The translations under genes and the position numbers were made by a program. This document shows, in pieces, positions 15,425-22,191 of a stretch of 28,464 nt of DNA. The notes below the pieces were generated by a model. The model did not search any database. It was not told where the DNA came from and saw only the letters and a list, made by a program, of their open reading frames with translations. Within the stretch, counting starts at the first letter, position 1; each line of letters begins with the position of its first letter. The stretch spans positions 1 through 28,464 of the forward strand of contig JAQUMG010000004.1 of the NCBI GenBank assembly GCA_028718265.1, in the 5' to 3' direction. Source of the DNA: Candidatus Omnitrophota bacterium. GTDB taxonomy: Bacteria; Omnitrophota; Koll11; JAHIPI01.

Positions 15425-16033
15425 ATGATTAAAAAACGGGTTGCTAAAAAATACAATAAAGAAAGTTACGAAACAGGCGACGTTTTAGAGAAACTTGTAT
15501 TTAAGTACCAAAAGTCTAAATCGGAAGAAGATTTTAAGGAAATTAAGAATAATCTTCATATGTTATTAAGACATATTTCCCTAAAATTGTACCGCTATAA
15601 AACAATCCTGCCTAAAAATACCCTTTCTATTTATGGCATTATAGACAAAACACTTAAGGAACGTATTTTAGCGTATACACCACGTGATGATAAATCGCGT
15701 TTTTTAGGGCATGTTTATTATTACTTATTTTGGTATTGCTTAACTAACATAAGAAAAACTATTAAAGGTCCACCTAGCATGTTTAGAAGAAATGCTAGAA
15801 GATGTTTTGCTAGTGACGTTTTGAATGTACGCTTTGATGAAATCTTAAATAATTTACCCTCTATGCAACAAAAAATATTAAGGGAATATTATAGAGGATG
15901 TCTTACGCATAGAGCTATTGCTGCCAGATATGAAATAAAGCAGAGTACGGTCCGAAATACGAAAAGAACGGCACTGCAAAAAATAGAGCCCCTAGATTCC
16001 CAGATATATCAAATACTAATTCGCAGAGGGTAG
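15425..16033 (+). CDS. Sigma-70-family-like protein 1
   Basis: 202 residues. The C terminus (about 141-190) has a region-4-type helix-turn-helix: LNNLPSMQQKILREYY, then THRAIAARYEIKQSTVRNTK. The N-terminal 110 residues are helical and basic with only faint region 2 resemblance. It could be an alternative sigma factor that redirects RNA polymerase to element promoters, or a stand-alone regulator. ATG 15425 overlaps a short upstream frame (TTG 15379 to TAA 15432) preceded by AAAGGAG, and its own ribosome binding site is weak, so coupling is possible. A TATAAT at 15333-15338 might be its -10. Confidence 0.7.
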   Translation: MIKKRVAKKYNKESYETGDVLEKLVFKYQKSKSEEDFKEIKNNLHMLLRHISLKLYRYKTILPKNTLSIYGIIDKTLKERILAYTPRDDKSRFLGHVYYYLFWYCLTNIRKTIKGPPSMFRRNARRCFASDVLNVRFDEILNNLPSMQQKILREYYRGCLTHRAIAARYEIKQSTVRNTKRTALQKIEPLDSQIYQILIRRG

Positions 16034-16256
16034 TAATAGACAGTATTTGCATATTCTCAATTGAGGGGCATGGTAAATTTGAAGCAAGACTTGAGAAGGG
16101 GACGCCTCAAACTGTTTATCCCTGCCCTGTAGTAATTTTCCCTGTTTTTGAGTAAGTTAGCTTGTCAATGTTAAGGTATTATTCTGACCACTTTATAAGC
16201 ATGTTTTTAAAACAAGAAATTCAACAAGTTTCACAACAAGAAAGGGGTGTGGTGGT

Positions 16257-17036
16257 ATGGTAACAAATGATTCGATAAGTAACATTAAAGATTGCGTAAA
16301 ATCGTATTTGGTAAATGGGGTGAAAAACAAATGGGAGTTTAGAGATATGCGTTATGGCACTATCTGCGAACTCAAAAGAATAGGCTATAGCAAAAATGAT
16401 ATTTTAAAAAGCATGGACAGATTCGAGAGTATATATAATGCCGTCAAATGTTTTATAGGTCATACTGCGTACAAGTATTTCAAGCGATATGAGGACCTCT
16501 ATAAAGCCATTGCTTTTGACAAGACTGATTTAGAGCAAGAGGGTTATATAACCGCAAGAAAGGTTTATGATAAGTATGAATCTAAAAAACCTGACGAGGA
16601 AATTAAAAAGTTAATTTGTAAGTCAGTTATAAATAGGTTTAAAGGAATCTTAAGAGACTACGTAGAAAGACCCAAAGACGTATTGACAGAAGCACTTGCT
16701 AGCAATAAGGTTAAGATAATCAAACATAATGAACCTCAATATGACAACGAAGAAGAGGAGGGGGCAACCAACCCCATACATGCTATAGATGTTTTGCAGA
16801 ACGGAGATCCAAGGAAACTAACGGACATCAATTTTGCTATAGAAGACCTGCAGAAATATCTGACTAGCGATGAGTATGGCATAATATACAGAAAGGTCGC
16901 AGAAGATAAGACTTTTGGTATCATAGCTCAGGAAATGGGCAAGCCTAAGACAATGGTATACGAAAATTATATTAAAACGGTTAAGAAAATAAAAAATTAT
17001 ATTGCATCCGAACAAAACGAGGGTTTTGGCATTTAA
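16257..17036 (+). CDS. Sigma-70-family-like protein 2
   Basis: 259 residues. Residues 90-135 (DLEQEGYITARKVYDKYE, ending KGILRDY) match the region 2 pattern of sigma-70 proteins, and 195-250 (LTSDEYGIIYRKVAEDKTFGI-type start, AQEMGKPKTMVYENYIKTVKKI) match region 4. An acidic linker (EEEEG) separates them. It differs clearly from sigma-like protein 1, so this is not a recent duplication. It probably controls transcription of element genes during mobilisation. AAAGGGG at 16241-16247 is the likely ribosome binding site. Confidence 0.75.
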   Translation: MVTNDSISNIKDCVKSYLVNGVKNKWEFRDMRYGTICELKRIGYSKNDILKSMDRFESIYNAVKCFIGHTAYKYFKRYEDLYKAIAFDKTDLEQEGYITARKVYDKYESKKPDEEIKKLICKSVINRFKGILRDYVERPKDVLTEALASNKVKIIKHNEPQYDNEEEEGATNPIHAIDVLQNGDPRKLTDINFAIEDLQKYLTSDEYGIIYRKVAEDKTFGIIAQEMGKPKTMVYENYIKTVKKIKNYIASEQNEGFGI

Positions 17037-17420
17037 TCATATGTAGGGTGTAGTAATTTCACGTTTCAGTATGATTTAATATGTAACTTAAAGTGTATCA
17101 ATATGCTAGTGTCAAATAGCAATTTTTAGTTCAAGGTAGCTTCTTTAATCATTACGGCTATAAGATTAAGGAGCATTTTTATGCCCACTTATTTAACCTA
17201 ACAAAAAAGATTTTTAAGTTTTTATTCTCAACAAAAAGAAAGGCGGTGATGCCAGATGACGTAACGTTATGATGACCTACAAAAAGGATTTTCAGCATGA
17301 TTTCAAAGCCCCAGCGTTCTTTTCAAATAGCAGCTACTCCCTAGGGCTCTTGATCGCATGCAGAGGCATTGCTATGTCCACTTATTTTATAATGTTTTAT
17401 AACTTGAAAAGGAGAACGAA
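17037..17420. other. Regulatory intergenic region with a hairpin and short leader frames
   Basis: 384 bases without a secure gene. GCTTCTTTAATC (17139-17150) can pair with GATTAAGGAGC (17164-17174), leaving one bulge and one G-U pair, and is followed by ATTTTT. The 3' arm contains AAGGAG, the ribosome binding site of a six-codon frame MPTYLT (17181-17201). A second short frame MPDDVTL (17249-17272) has AAAGGCGG upstream. A 61-residue frame from 17269 runs into the next gene; it is low-complexity and probably not real. The words ATGCCCACTTATTT and ATGTCCACTTATTT recur at 17181 and 17373. Confidence 0.5.
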
Positions 17421-17669
17421 ATGGCTAATAACGCAAAAGAAACAATCAAGGTAGGCGACGTTAGAGTGTGTATTTGGCAGAATTCAGCACGAGTAGAAGG
17501 TAAAGATGTGCTTATACCCAATATTACGTTTCATAGGCTTTATATGGGGGAAAGCGGAAAGCCGCAATTTACTTCAGGGTTCAGAATGAAGGACTTGCCC
17601 ATGCTAGAAAAAGCTATAAAAGAGGCATATGAATACTTACGTAAAAGCAATGGTTCTACCATAGTATAA
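17421..17669 (+). CDS. Small soluble mobile-element protein, possibly nucleic-acid binding
   Basis: 82 residues with a clear ribosome binding site (AAGGAG at 17409-17414). The pattern is beta-rich (IKVGDVRVCIWQN, then NITFHRLYMGESG, FTSGFRMKDLP) followed by one helix (MLEKAIKEAYEYL). Proteins with this layout, a strand-rich sheet ending in DLPxLxxAIxxAYxYL, occur in phages and integrative elements. A PC4-like single-strand binding fold is one possibility, unproven. It lies next to an AT-rich repeat cluster. Confidence 0.65.
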   Translation: MANNAKETIKVGDVRVCIWQNSARVEGKDVLIPNITFHRLYMGESGKPQFTSGFRMKDLPMLEKAIKEAYEYLRKSNGSTIV

Positions 17670-17757
17670 CTTATACTTTAAGTTATATATAATGCATTTT
17701 TTATACCTTCTATTTATACTTAAAAAAGATCTTATACACTTTTTTATACTATTATAC
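17664..17757. repeat. AT-rich TTATAC cluster
   Basis: TTATAC occurs at 17671, 17701, 17714, 17732, 17744 and 17752 on this strand and once inverted at 17664, all within 94 bases. TTATACACT at 17732-17740 is one base from the DnaA-box form TTATACACA. The spacing is irregular (30, 13, 18, 12 and 8). Candidates are a replication origin or an operator region between the two small genes. Confidence 0.5.
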
Positions 17758-17828
17758 TTGTTAGATTAAATACTAAAGTATTTAATAGCTTGGTGTAAGA
17801 ACAACATTGCTCAAGAAGGAGTAATTTT

Positions 17829-18014
17829 ATGAAAACAAGCAAGGTGACCCCGCTAAAGGCGATCCGCAGGTATTGCGTTAATTGCTGCAGGGGCAGTGCT
17901 AAAGAAGTAAGACTTTGTCCTGATTCAGAAATGTGCTACTTATACCCTTACAGGTTTGGTAAGAACCCTAATAGAAAGGGCATAGGTGGTAATGGATTTA
18001 AAACTGCTGCGTAG
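17829..18014 (+). CDS. Small four-cysteine mobile-element protein
   Basis: 61 residues. AAGGAG at 17815-17820 supports the start. The sequence TPLKAIRRYCVNCCRGSAKEV, split here as TPLKAIRRYC and VNCCRGS, then VRLCPDSEMCYLYPYRFGKNP, follows a pattern I know from prophages and integrative elements of many bacteria. Cys pairs C16/C19 (with C20) and C30/C36 could bind zinc. Function is unknown. Presence supports a mobile-element regulatory module here. The following 181 bases (18015-18195) contain one possible 20-residue frame at 18093-18155 and nothing else I can support. Confidence 0.75.
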   Translation: MKTSKVTPLKAIRRYCVNCCRGSAKEVRLCPDSEMCYLYPYRFGKNPNRKGIGGNGFKTAA

Positions 18015-18195
18015 ATGATGTTTATTTTGTAAAATAGCCGACCCAGCCAGCGGTTTTTGTGTCTTGCCTTCTTAGGTAGTACATTTTCATGGATGAGAAT
18101 GGCAGCTTTAAAAATCGCTAGCTGTGTTGGCATTACTTTAAAAAAGAAAGGCTGATAAGTCAATTAACAATGAACAACTTGTCATATGCTAAATT

Positions 18196-18414
18196 ATGGA
18201 AAAGAAATACATGGGTACGTATGAATTAAGTCAGTATTTAGATATTAGTAAACGCACTATTTATTATTGGATAGCTACTCGTCAGATACCTCATCTTAAG
18301 GTTGGAAGGCATGTTAAGTTTAATATCATAGAAGTTGAGAAATGGCTTGATCTAAAGAAAGTGCAACCTTATCATGAAAATGATTTCGCCCCGACGAGAA
18401 ATCTGCTATCATAA
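18196..18414 (+). CDS. xis: Excisionase-like helix-turn-helix protein
   Basis: 72 residues of the MerR-like/excisionase DNA-binding fold: YMGTYELSQYLDISKRTIYY (winged helix start), WIATRQIPHLKVGRHVKF and WLDLKK. Such proteins beside a tyrosine integrase usually act as recombination directionality factors or as repressors. The stop lies 16 bases before the integrase start, so both genes are likely cotranscribed. No ribosome binding site is visible before ATG 18196. Confidence 0.85.
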   Translation: MEKKYMGTYELSQYLDISKRTIYYWIATRQIPHLKVGRHVKFNIIEVEKWLDLKKVQPYHENDFAPTRNLLS

Positions 18415-18430
18415 CTTTTGGAGGTGTATT

Positions 18431-19519
18431 ATGATTTATAAACGAGGCAAGGTTTGGTACATAGGTTATTCAGTTGAAGGACGCTGGGTAAGGGAAGCGG
18501 TAGGCGAAAAAAAGAAGCTCGCTGCGATAGTCTTGGGCAAGAGAAAAGTTGAGGTAAAAGAAGGCAGGTTTCTCAATATCAAGAAAAAAGAGCGAATAAA
18601 ATTTGAGGATTTTTCTGCCATCTTTCTAAGGCTTCATTCAAATGTTAATAAAAAGCCTTCCAGTGCTAAGAGAGACGCTATTCTCTTAAGAAATCTCTCT
18701 TGCTGTTTTGCTGGCAAATATCTGTATGAAATAACACCAATGATGATTGAGAAATATAAAGAAGAAAGAAGGACTTATGCTAGTCCAGCCACGGTAAACA
18801 GAGAGATAGCATGTATGAAATGTATGTTCAATAAGGCTATACAATGGGGGAAAGCTGACAGCAATCCCGTCAGAAAGGTAAAACTGTTTAAGGAGAACAA
18901 CACCAGAACTCGCTATTTGGAAAAGGAGGATGTACTAAGGCTACTTGATAACTGCCCTCCTGATCTTAGGAACATAATAATAGTTGCATTGCATACTGGG
19001 ATGAGAAAAGGCGAAATATTTGGCTTGAAATGGCATGATATAGATATTGATAAAGGAATTATTTACCTTACTGAGACTAAAAACGGAGAAAGGCGAGAAG
19101 TGCAGATAAGCGATGCCGTGAAGAAGGTATTTATTGTGACGCCGAAGAAGTCAGATAGCCCATATGTATTTTGCGATAAAAACGGGAAGCCACACGTAAA
19201 CATAAGAAGATTTTTTGACACAGCTCTGAAGAAGTGTGGTATAATAAACTTCCACTTCCACGATTTGAGGCATACTTTCGCTTCGCATCTCGTTATGGCA
19301 GGCGTTGATTTGATGACTATTAAAGAGCTTATGGGGCATAAGAGCCTGAGGATGACGGAAAGGTACTCTCATTTATCAGTGAATCATAAAAGACGTGCCA
19401 TAGAGATACTTAGCAAGAAGTTAGAAGGAAATAGCACAAATATAGCACAAGACGAGAAAATAGAAAAAGTCCATAACTCGTCGATTCTTGATAACTTATT
19501 GGTAAATAACACGTTATAA
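18431..19519 (+). CDS. int: Tyrosine recombinase (integrase) of the element
   Basis: 362 residues from ATG 18431, chosen because GGAGG at 18420-18424 fits it; an upstream ATG at 18374 would overlap the excisionase gene. The N-terminal region (1-50) is a short arm-binding-like segment, 60-140 a SAM-like core-binding domain, and 165-325 the catalytic domain. Catalytic residues are all present: Arg192 (HTGMRKGEI), Lys217, His277-x-x-Arg280 (HDLRHTF), His303 (MGHKS) and Tyr312 (ERYSHL). It should cut in the tRNA-Ser anticodon loop. Two TAGCACA arm-type sites lie inside its 3' coding region. Its stop is 3 bases from the tRNA-Ser start. Confidence 0.95.
   Translation: MIYKRGKVWYIGYSVEGRWVREAVGEKKKLAAIVLGKRKVEVKEGRFLNIKKKERIKFEDFSAIFLRLHSNVNKKPSSAKRDAILLRNLSCCFAGKYLYEITPMMIEKYKEERRTYASPATVNREIACMKCMFNKAIQWGKADSNPVRKVKLFKENNTRTRYLEKEDVLRLLDNCPPDLRNIIIVALHTGMRKGEIFGLKWHDIDIDKGIIYLTETKNGERREVQISDAVKKVFIVTPKKSDSPYVFCDKNGKPHVNIRRFFDTALKKCGIINFHFHDLRHTFASHLVMAGVDLMTIKELMGHKSLRMTERYSHLSVNHKRRAIEILSKKLEGNSTNIAQDEKIEKVHNSSILDNLLVNNTL
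19432..19449 (+). promoter_or_regulatory. Candidate integrase arm-type sites (right)
   Basis: TAGCACA at 19432-19438 and 19443-19449, the same 11-bp period and orientation as at the left end, 74 bp inside the right att core and within the integrase coding sequence. Their position suits integrase binding on the P' arm. Confidence 0.6.
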
Positions 19520-19522
19520 AAC

Positions 19523-19563
19523 GGAGAGGTTGCCTAGTCCGGTTTAAGGCAGCGGTTTGCTAA
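19523..19563 (+). repeat. attR core repeat
   Basis: Exact 41-base copy of 3921-3961; the repeats diverge directly after GCTAA in the anticodon loop. The base before each repeat differs (A on the left, C on the right), so the repeat starts precisely at the tRNA 5' end. Confidence 0.95.
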
Positions 19564-19618
19564 ACCGCCATACGCTTGAAAAGGTGTATCGGGAGTTCAA
19601 ATCTCCCCCTCTCCGCCA
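19523..19618 (+). tRNA. tRNA-Ser (anticodon GCU), attachment site of the element
   Basis: 96-nt class II tRNA with encoded CCA. The acceptor stem is GGAGAGG (19523-19529) with CCTCTCC (19608-19614). The anticodon arm GCGGT, TTGCTAA, ACCGC gives GCT; a long variable arm follows; the T arm is GGGAG, TTCAAAT, CTCCC (19591-19607). The first 41 bases were supplied by the element and the rest is original host sequence. It starts 3 bases after the integrase stop and I see no promoter close enough, so it is probably transcribed from the integrase side. It decodes AGC and AGU, and is normally essential unless another copy exists. Confidence 0.97.
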
Positions 19619-19658
19619 GTATTTTTTTGGGTGAAAAATACAATTTTTGTGCTATAAT
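19619..19658 (+). promoter_or_regulatory. nikR promoter and candidate operator
   Basis: An extended -10, TGCTATAAT, lies at 19650-19658. A perfect inverted repeat, GTATTTTT (19619-19626) and AAAAATAC (19634-19641) with 7 bases between, covers the -35 zone and starts one base after the tRNA CCA. It may be an autoregulatory operator for NikR. A weak AT hairpin ending the tRNA transcript is the alternative. Confidence 0.5.
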
Positions 19659-19683
19659 TACAAAAAAGGTGATACCGAAATAT

Positions 19684-20100
19684 ATGGCAAACTTATTCAG
19701 ATTCGGAGTTTCCCTCGAAAAAAAACTTATAGATGAGTTTGACAGCCTCATCCAGAAGAAAAATTATCCCAACCGCTCAGAAGCCTTTCGCGATCTAATA
19801 CGTCAGGAGCTTGTAAAAGAAGAATGGCAGGCGGGAGGCGAGGTAGTGGGAGCTATTACTCTCGTCTATGACCACCATAAAAGAGAATTGATTAACAAAC
19901 TTACCGACATCCAGCATGATTTTCAAGGTTTAATCATCGCTACTCAACATATACACTTGGATCATGATAATTGTTTAGAAATAATAGCTGCCAAAGGGCA
20001 GCCCAAAGATGTTACAAAGCTTGCAGATACATTGAAATCTGTAAAAGGCGTAAAGCATGGGTCCTTAAGCATATCCAGCACGGGTAAAACCATCAGGTAG
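19684..20100 (+). CDS. nikR: Nickel-responsive transcriptional regulator NikR
   Basis: 138 residues from ATG 19684, with AAGGTGA at 19667-19673. Residues 1-45 form the ribbon-helix-helix DNA-binding domain (LFRFGVSLEKKLIDEFD). The ACT-like metal domain carries the nickel site: a His in YDHHKR and the QHIHLDHDNCLEI segment with its two His and one Cys, matching E. coli His76, His87, His89 and Cys95. NikR represses nickel uptake genes when nickel is sufficient. The adjoining porin and two small membrane proteins are the likely targets, and the window's [NiFe] hydrogenase is an obvious nickel consumer. Longer upstream frames run through the tRNA and are not real. Confidence 0.95.
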   Translation: MANLFRFGVSLEKKLIDEFDSLIQKKNYPNRSEAFRDLIRQELVKEEWQAGGEVVGAITLVYDHHKRELINKLTDIQHDFQGLIIATQHIHLDHDNCLEIIAAKGQPKDVTKLADTLKSVKGVKHGSLSISSTGKTIR

Positions 20101-20140
20101 CAATTATTTTTTTGCCTGATGGTAGCACGAATATTATAAT
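20089..20140 (+). promoter_or_regulatory. Porin promoter with an overlapping inverted repeat (candidate NikR operator)
   Basis: TTGCCT (20112-20117) and TATAAT (20135-20140) are spaced by 17 bases. A perfect inverted repeat ACCATCAGG (20089-20097) and CCTGATGGT (20115-20123), 17 bases apart, spans the nikR stop and overlaps the -35. Direct repeats GTAGCACGA (20123-20131) and GTAACACGA (20142-20150) flank the -10. Operator or hairpin roles are inferred; the layout suits metal-controlled transcription. Confidence 0.55.
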
Positions 20141-20163
20141 AGTAACACGAAAGGGGGATGAAA

Positions 20164-21534
20164 GTGGCACGGTATGTTTCTGTAGCAGTCGTATTTTTTA
20201 TTGCATGTGTTGCGTGTGTGCAAAATGTCGCGTGGGCGAGTGAAGAGGAGCTTATGGCGGAGATCAAAGCTCTAAAGGAAAAACTTGCCGAGATGGATCA
20301 GTTAAAGGCAAGGGTTGCCGAACTTGAGAAACAGGTCGGTGAACAGAGATGCAGTATCCTTGAGACGGAAGGCACTGTGAAAGAAGTAAAAGAAGCCATG
20401 ATACAGTATAAGCCGGGAGAAGGGCTTGAGGTAAAACCTTACGGGCTCAGCGTACAGGCGGATGCGACATTCGTAGTGCAGGGAACCCCGGACGCAAATA
20501 ACGCAGGAGGCAAATCTAAGTCAAGGTGCGATGCCTCATGGTCGAGCGATATATTTATCGAAAAAGCGTTTGATGACTGGGGTTTGGCGTTGATTCATCT
20601 TGAACCCGGACAGGGCGATACGGTTGAAAGCGAATTATCCCTGTATAGTAATGTTAACAGGGATGCCAACAATACCGAAGGCGATGTTCCTATTACCGAG
20701 TTGTGGTATGAACAATATTTGTTAAACAAACAGCTCATATTAACGTTCGGCAAGCTCGATCCGGCGAATTATCTGGACCAGAATGAATATGCCTTTGATG
20801 AAACAACTCAGTTCTTAGGCCGTATATTCAGGAATTCCCCTGTTGTGGAATGGCCCAATGATAATACATTCGGAAGTACGCTAACCATCGCGCCGGAAGC
20901 TATACCGTATTTTGCTGCGAACGCTTCTTATTTCAACGCCAATAATACATGGGAAGATATATTCGATAAACCGTTCGTATCGACACAGCTTACGTTTATG
21001 CTAGCCCGGGCATTCGGTTTAGATGAAGAAAAATGGAATGGTAATTATAGGGTATACGGGTGGTATAATGGTCTTAACCACTCAAAGCTTGTTCGGACAG
21101 GCGAAATTAATCCTGACAATAACGAAAAGAGAAACTTCGGATTCGGATTCAGCTTCGACCAGATGCTGACTGACAGAGCCGGTGTATTTGCAAGGTTCGG
21201 CTGGCAGAGGGGTGATATTAATATGGCTGGTACAAGCCCAAATACCGCGCCTGTAGAAATAGGATGGTCAGCAGGTCTCGAACTGAATGGCAAAACATGG
21301 AATAGGGAAGATGACGTATTGGCAGTCGCCGTAGGGCAGGTATTCCCGAGCGAGGATTATAAGGACGCCGGCCACGGCGGCAAAGGCGAAGGCCATCTTG
21401 AAGCCTATTACAGATTACAGATTACAAAGTGGCTCGCACTAAGCCCGGATTATCAGCTTATATGGAATCCAGCCGGCGATGAGGGCACTAATCCAATATT
21501 TGTATATGGTACAAGAGGGCAGATAGATTTTTAA
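20164..21534 (+). CDS. OprB-family outer-membrane porin, probably NikR-controlled
   Basis: 456 residues from GTG 20164. AAGGGGG ends at 20157, right against ATG 20158 but six bases from this GTG, so the GTG is the better start. The signal peptide ends at about residue 24 (QNVAWA). A coiled coil follows (EEELMAEIKALKEKLAEMD onward, to about 60), then a beta-barrel. OprB-like features are DVLAVAVGQVFPSEDY, EAYYRLQITKWLALSPDYQL and a terminal Phe. OprB porins are best known for sugars. Here the position behind nikR and a candidate operator suggests nickel passage, which is inference. Confidence 0.82.
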   Translation: MARYVSVAVVFFIACVACVQNVAWASEEELMAEIKALKEKLAEMDQLKARVAELEKQVGEQRCSILETEGTVKEVKEAMIQYKPGEGLEVKPYGLSVQADATFVVQGTPDANNAGGKSKSRCDASWSSDIFIEKAFDDWGLALIHLEPGQGDTVESELSLYSNVNRDANNTEGDVPITELWYEQYLLNKQLILTFGKLDPANYLDQNEYAFDETTQFLGRIFRNSPVVEWPNDNTFGSTLTIAPEAIPYFAANASYFNANNTWEDIFDKPFVSTQLTFMLARAFGLDEEKWNGNYRVYGWYNGLNHSKLVRTGEINPDNNEKRNFGFGFSFDQMLTDRAGVFARFGWQRGDINMAGTSPNTAPVEIGWSAGLELNGKTWNREDDVLAVAVGQVFPSEDYKDAGHGGKGEGHLEAYYRLQITKWLALSPDYQLIWNPAGDEGTNPIFVYGTRGQIDF

Positions 21535-21562
21535 TTTTTAAAAATACGAAAGGAGGCAAGAG

Positions 21563-21841
21563 ATGTGGTTAGTAACGACTTCGATCGCGGCAGCAAGCGC
21601 GACGGCAGGTAAGTTTGTTTTACCCAAGGATTACAGGTTAGGCTTTCTGGCTTTAATGCTCTGGGGGGCGGCAGCAATGATTCTCATTGACCATATATTA
21701 GGATATGAAGGCGGAGCATTTTTCGAAAAGACAACAGACGGAATGATTAAAAATGGCACTATGTTAGGGGTGGCGATGCTTGTGCCTGTGTTTATAACCT
21801 GGGGGATTTCGCTTTTAATCTCAAACTTAAAGAGGAGGTAA
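21563..21841 (+). CDS. Small membrane protein, paralogue 1 of the nikR-linked pair
   Basis: 92 residues with a strong ribosome binding site (AAAGGAGG at 21550-21557). Two or three hydrophobic segments; the central one reads LMLWGAAAMILIDHILGYEGG, shown here in full because it is the diagnostic motif of just over 20 residues minus the last G: LMLWGAAAMILIDHILGYEG. Asp-His within a membrane helix could bind metal. The C-terminal helix ends in basic LKRR. It aligns with the next gene product through the WG and acidic-His motifs. I do not recognise a named family; a nickel permease part is inferred from context. Confidence 0.75.
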   Translation: MWLVTTSIAAASATAGKFVLPKDYRLGFLALMLWGAAAMILIDHILGYEGGAFFEKTTDGMIKNGTMLGVAMLVPVFITWGISLLISNLKRR

Positions 21842-21844
21842 TGT

Positions 21845-22156
21845 ATGGCTTGTTTTCTTATTCCTGCCGGTGCGGCAGTATTAACAACTGCTGCAGGGAA
21901 AAAAGTTCCCGAAAAATACCATTTCAATTGGTTAAACTCAATGTTGTGGGGCGGAGTATTAATGTTAGCAGTTGAACATGTTGCCCACGGAGAAATTGTT
22001 CTTTATCCACCCTTTCTAACTGCCGGCCTTTCTGAGGTTTGGCCGGAGATGATGAGGGTTGGCATTCCGATGACCCTGATTATTTTTATAATTTGGGGGA
22101 TTATGGTAGCGGTAGATATAAAAACGAATAAAAAAGTAAAGTACGCAGAGACGTAA
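21845..22156 (+). CDS. Small membrane protein, paralogue 2 of the nikR-linked pair
   Basis: 103 residues. AGGAGG at 21833-21838 is six bases before ATG 21845, and the upstream stop is 3 bases away, so the pair is translated together. The motif SMLWGGVLMLAVEHVAHGE parallels LMLWG and IDH of paralogue 1, with an added HGE. A conserved-looking LYPPFLTAGL loop follows, and then a second strong helix. Two small paralogues side by side suggest a hetero-oligomeric membrane complex. Glu-His and His-Gly-Glu are plausible metal ligands. No named family recognised. Confidence 0.75.
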   Translation: MACFLIPAGAAVLTTAAGKKVPEKYHFNWLNSMLWGGVLMLAVEHVAHGEIVLYPPFLTAGLSEVWPEMMRVGIPMTLIIFIIWGIMVAVDIKTNKKVKYAET

Positions 22157-22191
22157 TAAAAAACTATATTATAGCTAATGAAGAAGCACTT

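Larger units (their letters stand above)
3921..19563 (+). mobile_element. Integrative element in tRNA-Ser(GCU), with Hachiman-type defence cargo
   Basis: An approximately 15.6-kb insertion bounded by 41-bp direct repeats (3921-3961 and 19523-19563). The repeats end in the tRNA anticodon loop, a usual crossover site for tyrosine recombinases. An excisionase-like HTH gene and a tyrosine integrase sit at the right end, and TAGCACA repeats lie inside each end. The interior is visibly richer in A+T than the flanking host genes. Cargo comprises exported proteins, a membrane-protein array, HamAB-like genes and two sigma-like proteins. I see no relaxase, type IV secretion, terminase or capsid gene, so it is either mobilised by helpers, satellite-like, or a non-conjugative genomic island. 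Confidence 0.93.

Noticed and set aside
17269..17454. A 61-residue frame with ATG after a short leader.
   Set aside because: It overlaps the better supported gene at 17421, has no family resemblance and no ribosome binding site of its own.
3921..19563. Prophage or conjugative element.
   Set aside because: No terminase, portal, capsid, tail, relaxase or type IV secretion gene is recognisable among the encoded proteins.
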